This document shows, one piece after another, positions 18,572-27,893 of a stretch of DNA of 64,000 nucleotides. Source of the DNA: Cyanobacteria bacterium SBLK (lineage in GTDB: Bacteria > Cyanobacteriota > Cyanobacteriia > Cyanobacteriales > Spirulinaceae); contig JAGHZQ010000047.1 of the NCBI GenBank assembly GCA_017746715.1, positions 124,001 through 188,000 on the forward strand, given 5' to 3'. The notes under the pieces were generated by a model. That model ran no database searches, was not told the origin of the DNA, and saw nothing but the letters and a program-made list of their open reading frames with translations. The position numbers were made by a program, and so were the translations under genes. How positions within the stretch are numbered: the first letter of the stretch is position 1; every line of letters starts with the position of its first letter.

Positions 18572-19792
18572 ATGTCAAATAAGGGACATATTTTAGCCGT
18601 TGACGATACCCCCGCCAATTTACAAGTAATCGGCGAAACTTTACGCGGTGCGGGATACGCTGTCGCAACGGCCATCGATGGCGAACGCGCTCTCAAACGC
18701 TTACAACACTATCAGCCCGATTTAATTCTGCTCGATATCCAAATGCCCGGTATCGATGGTTTTGAAACCTGTCGCCGTCTCAAAGCCGCCCCCAATACCG
18801 AGCATATTCCCGTTATTTTCATCACTGCTCTCTCGGATACTCTCAATAAGGTTAAGGGCTTACAAATCGGAGGAGTCGATTATATTACCAAGCCTTTTGA
18901 TTGTGCCGAACTTTTAGCACGCATTCAAGTTCATATCAATCTTAAAAAAGCACAACTCCAATTAATTCAAGACTCAAAACTCTCGACTTTAGGAGAGTTG
19001 GTGGCGGGAATCGCTCATGAAGTGAACAATCCCATTAATTTTATCTATGGCAATCTCAATTATGCCGCTCAATATCATCAAGAGATCCTGCATCTTCTCG
19101 AATTATACGAACGTCAATATCCCGATCCCCCTGCCGCGATCGTGGATTGGCGAGAACAAATCGATTTATCTTTTCTCAAACAAGATTATTGCGATTTGTT
19201 GGAGTCGATGAGAACTGGAACCGAGCGGATTAAAGGCATTGTTGTTTCTTTGCGTTCGTTTTCCAAGCTCGATGAGGCTGAATGGAAACCCGCAGATCTT
19301 CACGAGGGTTTGAACGATACTCTAACATTATTGTCTTATCGCTTGCAGGCAAATTCCCATCGCGAACGCATCAAGATCGGCAAAAACTACGGAGACTTAC
19401 CGTTAATTTATTGCAATCCCGCTCAATTAAATCAAGTTTTCATGAATTTACTGATTAATGCCCTCGAAGCGATTGATAGTAAATATTGGCACGATCGCGA
19501 CAATATTAAAAACAATCTAGAACCGCCGCAATTAAATATTTCTACTCGGATGGAAGTGAATCATGGTGAAAAGTTAGTTTGCATTCAAATTCAAGATAAT
19601 GGAGTGGGCATCGAGACGGAAATTCAAGGACGAATATTCGAGCAATTTTTTACAACGAAATCAACTGGAAAAGGGACGGGATTGGGATTAGCGATCGCCC
19701 GTCAAATTGTGGAAAAACACGAGGGCATCTTAACGTGTCATTCTCAATTGGGTCAAGGAAGCGAATTTATCGTTTCGTTACCTGCGAGTTAA
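18572..19792 (+). CDS. Response regulator-histidine kinase (REC-HisKA-HATPase)
   Basis: A 406-residue soluble protein. The receiver is at 1-125 (VDDTPAN, phospho-acceptor Asp55 in LLDIQMPGIDG, TKPF). A short linker leads to HisKA with His149 in GIAHEVNNPINFIYGNL. The HATPase has N box NLLINALEAID, DNGVGIE and [12 protein letters not shown]. It starts 20 bp after the Cache hybrid kinase, with AAGGGAATAG upstream of the ATG, so the two are very likely one operon. The membrane kinase could phosphorylate this receiver and thereby tune its kinase activity (inference). Confidence 0.92.
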   Translation: MSNKGHILAVDDTPANLQVIGETLRGAGYAVATAIDGERALKRLQHYQPDLILLDIQMPGIDGFETCRRLKAAPNTEHIPVIFITALSDTLNKVKGLQIGGVDYITKPFDCAELLARIQVHINLKKAQLQLIQDSKLSTLGELVAGIAHEVNNPINFIYGNLNYAAQYHQEILHLLELYERQYPDPPAAIVDWREQIDLSFLKQDYCDLLESMRTGTERIKGIVVSLRSFSKLDEAEWKPADLHEGLNDTLTLLSYRLQANSHRERIKIGKNYGDLPLIYCNPAQLNQVFMNLLINALEAIDSKYWHDRDNIKNNLEPPQLNISTRMEVNHGEKLVCIQIQDNGVGIETEIQGRIFEQFFTTKSTGKGTGLGLAIARQIVEKHEGILTCHSQLGQGSEFIVSLPAS

Positions 19793-19871
19793 ACGCGATC
19801 GCGATCGTTTCTACTACAAATTTTTTGGGAGAGTTGAGCGCGATCGCCAAGCTATTTGCTTGAGCACGGGG

Positions 19872-19966
19872 CTATAGCAAAACTAATTGATTCGTGAATG
19901 CCTCGCAGGCTGAAACCCTTGCCACTGCTGACTTGCTTGTTTACAACTCAAATGGACTTGCTATAG
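19872..19966. mobile_element. MITE-like element, 95 bp, 9-bp terminal inverted repeats
   Basis: CTATAGCAA at 19872-19880 is exactly inverted as TTGCTATAG at 19958-19966. The interior has no coding frame. It sits in the gap between a kinase and a thaumatin-like gene. Size, terminal repeats and position suit a miniature transposable element, but no second copy lies in this window and no clear target duplication was seen. Confidence 0.45.
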
Positions 19967-20076
19967 GCAGAGAAACGTTCTAAACCTAAGTCAAAGGTTT
20001 GAAGCAAGGCTTGAGCCGTGTGATGGGAGACTGTCACGCAGGATTCTTAGGAGAGGGAAGAAAAACCTTTACCCGC

Positions 20077-20718
20077 TCAAGATGGTGGACGGCCTTCTTG
20101 GAGCGTAACAGTGAGGGTATCATCCGAGCCGGATTGTACGGGGCGTTCGATGTTGCAGATACGCTCGGTTTGTGCCGGTCCTATTGGCAGACTGGGACAT
20201 GGCGAAGCGCCAAGCAACCGTATGCAGTCAGTGCAGTTGACTGGGTAGACGCCAGGGTTTCCCTGATTATGCTGCAACGCTTTATTTTCAATCGAGTTGA
20301 TGGGTGTATTGTTCGAACCATAAGACCAACCCGTCCCGGTTACACTCATCTTCATCCAGCAGTTGACTCCATTTACGCAGCTGATATCGAAGGCCTCCTC
20401 ACCTTTAGTTACGTTCAAGGTAAACTCGCCAATATTTGTACCTTCCTTTCCCAGATGGAAGTCGGCTCCTGCTATAGGACATTGCGGTGCAATGAAAAAT
20501 CCAACATTGCCGGTGAAACATTTCCCCTTCGGATCGAACTCTTGGGTTGCGCCGGCAGCCAAAGAGAATTTCCCCTGCAGTGGGTTTCCCGGAATAGATG
20601 AGAGAATCGGAAAATCATCTACACTAGCTGGAGTCGGACAGACTGGTCCTGATACACCGAATGTCAGGAATACAGTGACTTCTTCCTTTGTTGCGTTTTG
20701 AACTGTCAATTTGCTCAC
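20077..20718 (-). CDS. Thaumatin-like (PR-5-like) protein, 213 residues
   Basis: The order GKFSLAAGATQEF, GNVGFFIAP, GEFTLNVTKGEEAFDISCVNGVN and WMKMSVTGTG follows the plant thaumatin pattern, in which an acidic strand is followed by a DxSxVDGxN segment. It contains about ten cysteines, including CTDC, consistent with a disulfide-bonded fold. No signal peptide is visible at the N-terminus (MSKLTVQNATKEEVTVFLTF), so export is unclear. The gene contains no HIP1 octamer although its surroundings are rich in them, which suggests a different origin. Thaumatin-like proteins in other organisms bind or cleave beta-glucans. The assignment rests on pattern reading, not on a search. Confidence 0.6.
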   Translation of the reverse strand: MSKLTVQNATKEEVTVFLTFGVSGPVCPTPASVDDFPILSSIPGNPLQGKFSLAAGATQEFDPKGKCFTGNVGFFIAPQCPIAGADFHLGKEGTNIGEFTLNVTKGEEAFDISCVNGVNCWMKMSVTGTGWSYGSNNTPINSIENKALQHNQGNPGVYPVNCTDCIRLLGASPCPSLPIGPAQTERICNIERPVQSGSDDTLTVTLQEGRPPS

Positions 20719-21162
20719 GATAACTACCTTAAATACTAGATAATCTGTTTATCGAAGACGTTCGCCTGTAAGCTGCTTCTGTAAACAAGACGATTTCCAA
20801 GAAGAATTTCTGAACTTTTTGATTTAAAATTCTTTTTCGAGGTGTAGTGGGTTGGCAAAGTTAAAACAGCTCAATCTCAACTCAAGCGAGATCGCGCCCA
20901 TTACTTAATCGGGAAATCTTGACTTATACTGACGCAGCGATCGCGCTACTCGAAGATCGGCAATCGCACTTATCGGTCTTTGATGGAAGTATAGAAAGCG
21001 ATCGCAAAACCCAATGTCTGCGATCGCATTCGGTAAACATCTTGTTGGTTATGGAACTGAAATTAGCGATCGCTCTCCCGTGTCGCTGTAAAAGAGTAGA
21101 AATTGTATCCTGAAATGGTATAGCATCTATCGTTGAACGCTTTTGCTTTTCTGGAGTAACGG
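20719..21162. other. 444-bp gap between thaumatin-like and GST genes
   Basis: It has several HIP1 octamers and one copy of a direct repeat (20977-21042) whose partner lies beyond the GST gene. No convincing coding frame, hairpin or promoter pair was seen. Confidence 0.5.
20977..21042 (+). repeat. Direct repeat flanking the GST gene, left copy
   Basis: About 65 bp, beginning TCTTTGATGGAAGTATAGAA, recur as an imperfect copy at 22648-22713, 1.67 kb away on the same strand. The shared blocks include GAAGTATAGAAAGC and CAATGTCTGC. The two copies bracket the glutathione S-transferase gene. Confidence 0.65.
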
Positions 21163-22380
21163 ATGAGATCGACCAAATCTTTGTCTTTGAGTTGGGAAGA
21201 ACTCCAACAACACGCCACATTTGAGCGAGATACGACGAACGGGCCGACCAATTCTCAAGCGAGATTGCGGCTGTTTGGACAAGCAGAATCAGATGTGCGA
21301 GTGACTCTCTATCGCGACCATCATGCTTGGTGTCCCTATTGCCAAAAAGTGTGGCTGTGGTTGGAAGAAAAGCAGATTCCGTATCGTATTGAGAAGGTTA
21401 CGATGTTCTGTTATGGAACGAAAGAAAAGTGGTATAAGCAAAAGGTGCGATCGGGAATGCTTCCTGCGCTAGAACTGGACGGTCGGTTAATGACAGAAAG
21501 CGATGATATCTTATTCGCATTAGAAAACGCATTTGGCCCGTTAAATCGGGTGGGAATGGGCGATCGCCAAGCGGTGCCCCTACGCCAGCTAGAACGCCTA
21601 CTCTTTCGCGGCTGGTGTAATTGGTTATGTTACCCCACGCGATCGCCAAGGGACGAACAACGCAATCGAGAGCAATTTACTGCGATCGTGGCTAAAGTTG
21701 AAGCCGCTTTAGCCAGTACTCCAGGACCTTATTTTCTGGAAGAATTTGGTACGGTTGATGTGGTTTTTACCCCCTATGTCGAACGGATGAATGCTAGCCT
21801 TTACTATTACAAAGGTTATTCATTGCGGGAGGAAAACCCCAAATTCTCTAGCTGGTTTGATGCGATGGAAACCCGTTCCACCTATCGAGGGACACAAAGC
21901 GATTTTCATACCCATGCTCACGATTTACCGCCACAAATGGGTGGATGCTATTCTAACCAAGACTCTCAAACTGAGATTAATCAAAAACGAGTCGATCGCG
22001 GTCCTTGGTTGGGATTACCCGATGTGACATATCCAGAACCCGAAACGTCTCGAAGGGAAGCGCTGCATCGGGTCATCAAGCATCGTCACAATATCATTCG
22101 CGTTAATCCAGCCGACGATCGCCTCTTTGATGAAGCCTTGCGTTGCGCTCTAACTTACATGATAACGGGAGAACCCTGTTCGCCTCCATCTGCTGCGGAT
22201 TCAGCTCTGCGCTATCTGCGCGATCGCATTAGCGTCCCGAGAGATATGTCCATCTATGCGGCCAAACGACTCAGAGAAGCCTTAGAAACTACGGCGGCTC
22301 TCTCTGGCGATCGTCAAGGCAGACCCATTCCAGTGCGCGATCGGCGCGATCAAAATCCCGTTAATTTTACCAAAATTTGA
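21163..22380 (+). CDS. Glutathione S-transferase family protein
   Basis: A 405-residue soluble protein. The thioredoxin-fold N-terminal domain begins near residue 44 ([30 protein letters not shown]), with a CPYC redox motif as in glutaredoxin-like and omega-class enzymes. The cis-Pro segment [10 protein letters not shown] and TESDDI follow. A long helical C-terminal domain includes [13 protein letters not shown]. It is much longer than a typical 200-residue GST, with roughly 150 extra C-terminal residues of unknown role. The likely role is thiol transfer or conjugation, with unknown substrate. The gene stands alone between two copies of a direct repeat, a sign of possible acquisition. It starts at ATG 21163. 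Confidence 0.8.
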   Translation: MRSTKSLSLSWEELQQHATFERDTTNGPTNSQARLRLFGQAESDVRVTLYRDHHAWCPYCQKVWLWLEEKQIPYRIEKVTMFCYGTKEKWYKQKVRSGMLPALELDGRLMTESDDILFALENAFGPLNRVGMGDRQAVPLRQLERLLFRGWCNWLCYPTRSPRDEQRNREQFTAIVAKVEAALASTPGPYFLEEFGTVDVVFTPYVERMNASLYYYKGYSLREENPKFSSWFDAMETRSTYRGTQSDFHTHAHDLPPQMGGCYSNQDSQTEINQKRVDRGPWLGLPDVTYPEPETSRREALHRVIKHRHNIIRVNPADDRLFDEALRCALTYMITGEPCSPPSAADSALRYLRDRISVPRDMSIYAAKRLREALETTAALSGDRQGRPIPVRDRRDQNPVNFTKI

Positions 22381-22856
22381 GAGAAAAGTCCTTAAACAAT
22401 CTACTCCGCTAACCCAGCGATCGCCGCATTGGGTTTAAGCACATCAATTGCGGGTTAGCACTAATGAGCTGAAACCGTCCCCTATGCCTTTGGCGATCGC
22501 TTATCAATTCATACTGGGGGTGTTTGCTTCATCGGTATCGACTATCTTTTCGAGCGCGATCGCACCCATTACTCAATTGTTGCTTCAGGTCATCCTAACC
22601 CATGCCAACACGGCGATCGCGCCGATCTCATTTATTAGCATAGACTGTCTTTCGTAGAAGTATAGAAAGCAACCGCCAAACACAATGTCTGCAATCGCCC
22701 TAAGCAAACACCTCACACTCTGATAAATTGGGTAGGAGGTACGAATTGTTCGAGAGAACCAAGGCGATCGCGCTTGCCATTCGGTTCGGCACGGGGCTAG
22801 GTAAGAAAACGTTTGAGTTAATTCGGTGGTCCGTTATTCGCTACTGTTAACATCCC
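22381..22856. other. 476-bp gap after the GST gene
   Basis: It contains HIP1 octamers, the right-hand copy of the GST-flanking repeat (22648-22713) and a run of short frames with no recognisable protein. It leads into the decayed kinase that starts near 22857. Confidence 0.45.
22648..22713 (+). repeat. Direct repeat flanking the GST gene, right copy
   Basis: Imperfect copy of 20977-21042, begins TCTTTCGTAGAAGTATAGAA, same orientation. The two copies differ by scattered substitutions, so the duplication is not recent. Confidence 0.65.
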
Positions 22857-23235
22857 TTACTATTGACTCATGCGATCGACGCTTTAGAAGCAAATAATGC
22901 TGGAAAAACATTGATAGAGATAGAAAAGTATCCTAATTTCATGACAATTTAAATAGAATTTCGATGCAGATAAACAGAGTATTTTCGTGAGGATTTTTGC
23001 AAATGGGAACAGTAGGAGTCAGGAAGTACAAGCCAAAATCTTCGAGCAAGGGTTTGCTCCTAAAAGCAGGGGAAAAGGGATAGATTGGCAAATGGCAATC
23101 TCGTATCGCATTATAGCGGAAAAACGCGAAGGTTTCCTCGTTTGTTATTTGGAATTAGGTAAAGGGACAGAATTTATCATTTCTCTTCCTTGTCAAGGAA
23201 TGATAAGGAAAAACGATCGCAATATTCATCAGTAA
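22857..23235 (+). pseudogene. Decayed histidine kinase ATPase domain
   Basis: The frame at 22857 reads LLLTHAIDALEANNAGKTLI, the HATPase N-box region of the local REC-kinases (LLANAIDAIDEANQGKTFS), and ends at TAA near 22952. A second piece, from 22987, reads EVQAKIFEQGFAPKSRGKGIDWQMAIS and ends ELGKGTEFIISLP, the G2 box and C-terminus. The DxGxG box between the pieces is lost, and the G2 box GTGLG has become GIDWQ. No receiver or H box remains upstream. This is a second, more eroded kinase relic, lying directly upstream of the intact kinase at 23365. Confidence 0.8.
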
Positions 23236-23252
23236 AAATACAAAGTACGACT

Positions 23253-23284
23253 TTCACGAGTTTTTCACAATTTCCCCGTATACT
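23253..23284 (+). promoter_or_regulatory. TTCAC-N6-TTCAC direct repeat with TATACT -10 box
   Basis: TTCAC lies at 23253-23257 and 23264-23268 (11-bp period). TATACT at 23279-23284 begins 15 bp after the start of the second half-site, exactly as at 3208-3239. The shared block extends through GAGTTTTTCACAAT. The REC-kinase start is 80 bp downstream. Confidence 0.65.
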
Positions 23285-23364
23285 AAAGATGAAGATCGTT
23301 CTTCTCCTACACGAGATCGTCTCTTCTATCCATAAAATATCAATTGTTAAGAAACATAAATATC

Positions 23365-24771
23365 ATGATCGAATTAGCATCTAAACCTAACATAATTCAA
23401 AAACAGTCGCTCGCTTCAACACCCACACCCAGCAATTTTCCTCAAGGCAATATTTTAGCGATCGATGATACTCCTGCCAATCTACAACTTTTAGTAGGAT
23501 TGCTTTCCAAACAAGGTTACAAAGTTCGTCCCATGCCAAGCGGAACGTTGGCATTACAAGGGATTCATCTCGACTATCCCGATCTGATTTTACTCGATAT
23601 TCAAATGCCGGACATGAATGGCTATGAGGTTTGCAAACAATTAAAAGCCGACGATCGCACTCGGGACATTCCCGTGGTTTTTATCAGTTCTCTCGATGAT
23701 GTCTTCGATAAAGTAGAGGCGTTTAAAGCCGGAGGTATTGATTATATCACGAAACCATTTCACGCAGAGGAAGTATTCGCGCGAGTACAAACCCATATTA
23801 CCTTATATCGACTTCAGAAAAAATTACAAGAAAAAACAGAAGATCAAGATCGACAGCTTCAAGAACAAAATCTTATCTTAGAACAAACAATCGAACGTTT
23901 GGAAGAAGCCAATCAAGAACTTCAAGAACGCTTCCAACAACTGCAAAAGGCCCAATTACAATTAGTCCAAAGCGAAAAGATGGCGACATTAGGTCAACTG
24001 GTTGCCGGAGTCGCTCACGAAATCAATAATCCCGTTGGTTTTATTGAAGGGAATGTTGATTGTGCTTTGGGTTACATTCAAGATTTAATCGATCTCTTGC
24101 AACTCTATCAAAATAAATTGCCGGCTCCCGATGTAGAAATTCAAGAATATATTGAGGAGATCGATCTGGATTTTTTAATTGACGATCTGCCCAAAACGAT
24201 TGCTTCAATGAAAACGGGATCCGCTCGCATTCGCAATATTAGTAACTCCTTACGGACGTTTTCGCGAGGGGATAGCGATCGCAAGGTTGACTTTAATATT
24301 CACGAGGGAATTGATAGTACGTTGTTGATTTTGAAGCATCGCCTGAAGGATAATGGAGAACGTCCCGCGATCGAAGTGATTAAAGATTACGGAGAATTGC
24401 CGGAAATTGAATGTCTGCCGGGGAAACTCAATCAAGTTTTTATGAATCTCCTCTCCAATGCGATTGATGCTCTGGACGAAGCGAAAAACTATCCCAATCA
24501 TTTTCAACCGCAACAAATTACCATTAAAACTGAAATTGAAGCGGACAAAGAGCGAGCGATCGTTTGGATTAAAGATAATGGCATCGGCATGTCCGAGCAG
24601 AGTCAAAATAAAGTCTTCGATCATCTATTTACAACAAAAGAAGTCGGCAAGGGAACGGGATTAGGACTGTCCATCGCTCGGGAAATTATTGAGGAAAAAC
24701 ACGGCGGTAAAATTTGGTTTGAATCGGAGTTGGGGAAAGGGACGAAATTTGCGATCGCTTTACCGCTATAA
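23365..24771 (+). CDS. Response regulator-histidine kinase (REC-coiled coil-HisKA-HATPase)
   Basis: A 468-residue soluble protein. The receiver is at about 25-145 (IDDTPAN, Asp78 in LLDIQMPDMNG, TKPF). A long coiled coil rich in Glu and Gln follows at about 150-200. His218 lies in [12 protein letters not shown]. The HATPase has N box NLLSNAIDALDE, DNGIGMS and [14 protein letters not shown] chose ATG 23365; a TTG at 23344 would add seven residues. It is the intact relative of the relics at 2751 and 22857. A promoter-like site shared with two other kinases lies upstream, and the next hybrid kinase begins 92 bp downstream on the same strand. Confidence 0.92.
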   Translation: MIELASKPNIIQKQSLASTPTPSNFPQGNILAIDDTPANLQLLVGLLSKQGYKVRPMPSGTLALQGIHLDYPDLILLDIQMPDMNGYEVCKQLKADDRTRDIPVVFISSLDDVFDKVEAFKAGGIDYITKPFHAEEVFARVQTHITLYRLQKKLQEKTEDQDRQLQEQNLILEQTIERLEEANQELQERFQQLQKAQLQLVQSEKMATLGQLVAGVAHEINNPVGFIEGNVDCALGYIQDLIDLLQLYQNKLPAPDVEIQEYIEEIDLDFLIDDLPKTIASMKTGSARIRNISNSLRTFSRGDSDRKVDFNIHEGIDSTLLILKHRLKDNGERPAIEVIKDYGELPEIECLPGKLNQVFMNLLSNAIDALDEAKNYPNHFQPQQITIKTEIEADKERAIVWIKDNGIGMSEQSQNKVFDHLFTTKEVGKGTGLGLSIAREIIEEKHGGKIWFESELGKGTKFAIALPL

Positions 24772-24863
24772 CCCTTATTCGCAACCAAATTAGAAACCCA
24801 GAAGAATAGCCGGGTGCAAAAAAAGATTATCTCAAAAATTCTCTCTCTTGTTGATTTAGTATA

Positions 24864-27800
24864 ATGAAACAAATTGTCGCGCCATTCTTAAATATTCGTT
24901 CTCTGTCGTTCCTTATTCTGCTTATTATTGCAGGACTGATGGGTAATTATTTTTCACTCCCCTTTGCATTTACCATTCAGTTCCTCTTCGGAAGTATTGC
25001 AACTCTCGTTGTCTTGCAACTCTATGGTATTTTTTGGGGAGTCTTGGCCGCTGCCATTGCTGGTATTTATACGATTCTTACATGGTCTCACCCTTATGCT
25101 TTTATTATCTTGGTATTGGAAGCCGTTTTTGTGGGTTTGGGACTGCGCCGGAAAAGCAATAACATGCTCTTTTTAGATACCATTTACTGGCTATTAATTG
25201 GGATGCCTTTAGTTTGGATATTTTATAATTATATCCTTGGTGTCGGTATATCTTCCGCTATTATTATTACGATCAAACAAGCAATTAATGGGATTTTTAA
25301 TGCCTTAATTGCCAGTTTCATTGTTTCTTTATTACCCGTATATCGCTGGTCGGCTCGTCTGAGAGCGACTCAAAGTCAATCTTTTGAACAGACATTAATT
25401 AATCTTCTCGTTGCTTTTGTCCTATTTCCCGCCCTATTCTTAATTGCTCTCGATAATCGAGAAGCCATGCAATATTATCAAGAAACCCTCGTCGATTCTC
25501 AATTGGAAGTTGCCGCAGCGGACTTAGCGACCGAGTTTCAAATGTGGTACGACCAAAATGCGGTAGGATTGCAAAAGTTGGCCGATGCGGCAGCAAAAGT
25601 TGATGAGGAATCGGGCGATCGCTTGCAAGAACAGACGGCATTGACCAGAGCGTTATTTCCTGCTTTTGAAGCCGTTTACTTATTCGATCGCAACGGCAAC
25701 GCGATCGCAACGTCTCCTCCCCTCGACAACGCCAATCTCAGCCAGTTTAACCGCAAAACCGACGCAAAATCGGGATTGCACGAGATTCAACAAAATGGAA
25801 AAGCCCAAATCGCTTTAACGGCAACCGGCCGGGGAGGAATGGCGATCGCTCGCATCGAGCGGAATTTTTTCACGAAGTTGCTGCAAACCGCTAATTTACC
25901 CAGTACCTTAATGACTGGGGATGGCAGGGCGATCGCCACCGCGCGAGAGGATTTAGAATTCCAACAGGACTACGATCGCGTTAAGGGGGAAAATACCCGC
26001 GTCCTCCCTTCAGGAACCTATCACTGGCTGCCAGATTTGCCCGGTAAAGCCGCATTGGTAGTCTGGAAAAATTCTTTTTATATCCGCGAAATTCCCCTCA
26101 TGGAGGGAAGTCAGTGGAAATTAGCCGTCGAAGCCTCAACTAAACCGCAACTTGCCGTTTTGCAACAACGTTACCTGAAAAGCCTGACCATTTTATTCGC
26201 GATCGCCGTTCTGGCAATCTTTCTCGCTCGTCTTCTCAGCTATCGCTTAGTCAAACCCATTCTACAATTAGCCCGATTAACCCATAACTTACCCGATAAA
26301 CTGTTGGAATACGAAAATGTGCGCTGGCCGGATCGTTCGGTGATGGAGATCGAAGCCTTGGTTACCAATTTCCAAATCATGGCAGAAACCTTAATGCAGA
26401 AATTTCAAGAAATTCAGCAGACTAGCGAACAGTTACAAACCGCGAAAGAAAAAGCAGAAGTCGCCAACCAAGCCAAAAGTTCTTTTATTGCCAATATGAG
26501 CCACGAATTACGCAGTCCTCTCAATGCCATTCTCGGCTTCGCGCAAGTGATGACTCGCTCCCAAACCCTGCCCCAAGAGCATCAAGAAAATGTGGGAATT
26601 ATCAATCGCAGTGGCGAACACCTCCTCACCCTCATTAATAACGTTCTCGACCTCTCTAAAATTGAAGCCGGACGCGTTACCCTCAATCAGAAAAACTTTG
26701 ATTTTCACCGCCTCCTCGGGGATATCGAAGATATGCTCCATCTCAAAGCCGATGCCAAAGACTTGCAACTTTTGGTCGAGCAAACGAACGATATTCCTCA
26801 ATATATTCGCACCGATGAAGTAAAGTTGCGTCAGGTGTTAATCAATCTTATCAATAACGCCATTAAATTCACTTCAGAAGGAGGCGTATCGGTAAGAGTT
26901 GGCTCGTCAGTCACCCGTCACCCGTCACCCGTCACCCGTTCGACAAATAATCCACAACCAACCACTAAAATTATCTTTGAAGTGGAAGATACTGGAGCGG
27001 GAATTGCACCAGAAGAACTCGATCGACTCTTTGAAGCCTTTGCTCAAACTGAAACGGGAAAACAGGCACAAGAAGGAACGGGGTTGGGATTGCCCATTTC
27101 TCGCAAATTCGTGCAACTGATGGGAGGCGATATTCGCGTCAAATCGCAAGAGAACCGAGGGACGACCTTTACCTTTGAAATCGAAGCGACAATTGTTGGC
27201 GAAAACGATATTGAACGTCAAGTATCCAAACGCCGCATTATTGCTCTCGAACCCGGCCAGCCGAGCTATCGCATTCTGATCGTAGATGACAAACCTCTCA
27301 ATCGCAAATTATTAATTAAATTGCTTTCACCCCTTGGATTTGCCATCAAAGAGGCAGCTAACGGTCGAGAAGCTGTAGAACTTTGGGAGCAATGGGAACC
27401 GCAATTAATTTGGATGGATATGCGAATGCCGGTAATGGATGGTTATGAAGCCACGCAGAAAATCAAAGCAACAATTAAAGGACAAGCAACGGTCATTATT
27501 GCTTTAACTGCCAGTGTATTAGAAGAAGAAAAAGCGGTAGTCTTATCGGCAGGCTGCAATGATTTTATGCGAAAGCCCTTTCGGGAGGAAGATATCTTTA
27601 AAAAAATAGCAGAACATATTGGCGTGCGCTACATCTATGAAGAGATCGAGGAGCGGTCAAAAGTACAAGACGAAGAAACCCAAGCATCCATTGCAGAAAA
27701 AATAAGCGCATTCCCTCAGGCCCTCAAAGAAAAACTGGAAAAAGCAATGATGACCGGAGATTTAGAAGAAATTGCCAAGGCGATCGCGGCAATTGGCGAA

Positions 27801-27884
27801 TCCGATTCTTCTCTCGCCGAAGCCATTCAAAAACAATGCGATCGCTTTGAATACCAAAAAGTGCTCAACTGGCTGAATGCTTAA
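24864..27884 (+). CDS. Polytopic-membrane hybrid histidine kinase
   Basis: A 1006-residue protein. The N-terminus (about 10-165) has five or six hydrophobic helices in a MASE-like integral-membrane module. Another helix near 175-195 is followed by an extracellular region of about 230 residues (about 200-430), a helix (LTILFAIAVLAIFLARLLS) and a HAMP-like linker. HisKA has His547 in FIANMSHELRSPLNAILG. The HATPase has NLINNAIKFTSEGG, DTGAGIA and GTGLGLPIS. The receiver has VDDKP, Asp852 in WMDMRMPVMDG and RKPF, and is followed by a helical tail. Between the N box and the DTGAG box lies an extra loop, SSVTRHPSPVTRSTNNPQPT, encoded by a heptamer repeat. The membrane module may sense a hydrophobic or membrane state (inference). 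It converges with the DinG-like gene, 9 bp away. Confidence 0.9.
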   Translation: MKQIVAPFLNIRSLSFLILLIIAGLMGNYFSLPFAFTIQFLFGSIATLVVLQLYGIFWGVLAAAIAGIYTILTWSHPYAFIILVLEAVFVGLGLRRKSNNMLFLDTIYWLLIGMPLVWIFYNYILGVGISSAIIITIKQAINGIFNALIASFIVSLLPVYRWSARLRATQSQSFEQTLINLLVAFVLFPALFLIALDNREAMQYYQETLVDSQLEVAAADLATEFQMWYDQNAVGLQKLADAAAKVDEESGDRLQEQTALTRALFPAFEAVYLFDRNGNAIATSPPLDNANLSQFNRKTDAKSGLHEIQQNGKAQIALTATGRGGMAIARIERNFFTKLLQTANLPSTLMTGDGRAIATAREDLEFQQDYDRVKGENTRVLPSGTYHWLPDLPGKAALVVWKNSFYIREIPLMEGSQWKLAVEASTKPQLAVLQQRYLKSLTILFAIAVLAIFLARLLSYRLVKPILQLARLTHNLPDKLLEYENVRWPDRSVMEIEALVTNFQIMAETLMQKFQEIQQTSEQLQTAKEKAEVANQAKSSFIANMSHELRSPLNAILGFAQVMTRSQTLPQEHQENVGIINRSGEHLLTLINNVLDLSKIEAGRVTLNQKNFDFHRLLGDIEDMLHLKADAKDLQLLVEQTNDIPQYIRTDEVKLRQVLINLINNAIKFTSEGGVSVRVGSSVTRHPSPVTRSTNNPQPTTKIIFEVEDTGAGIAPEELDRLFEAFAQTETGKQAQEGTGLGLPISRKFVQLMGGDIRVKSQENRGTTFTFEIEATIVGENDIERQVSKRRIIALEPGQPSYRILIVDDKPLNRKLLIKLLSPLGFAIKEAANGREAVELWEQWEPQLIWMDMRMPVMDGYEATQKIKATIKGQATVIIALTASVLEEEKAVVLSAGCNDFMRKPFREEDIFKKIAEHIGVRYIYEEIEERSKVQDEETQASIAEKISAFPQALKEKLEKAMMTGDLEEIAKAIAAIGESDSSLAEAIQKQCDRFEYQKVLNWLNA
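26911..26938 (+). repeat. Four TCACCCG heptamers inside the HATPase domain
   Basis: TCACCCG is repeated four times without interruption within the hybrid kinase reading frame. It encodes part of an extra loop between the N box and the DTGAG box. Short tandem heptamers are a known class of cyanobacterial repeat (STRR). Gain or loss of one unit would shift the frame; three units would preserve it. Confidence 0.85.
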
Positions 27885-27893
27885 AATCCAAGT

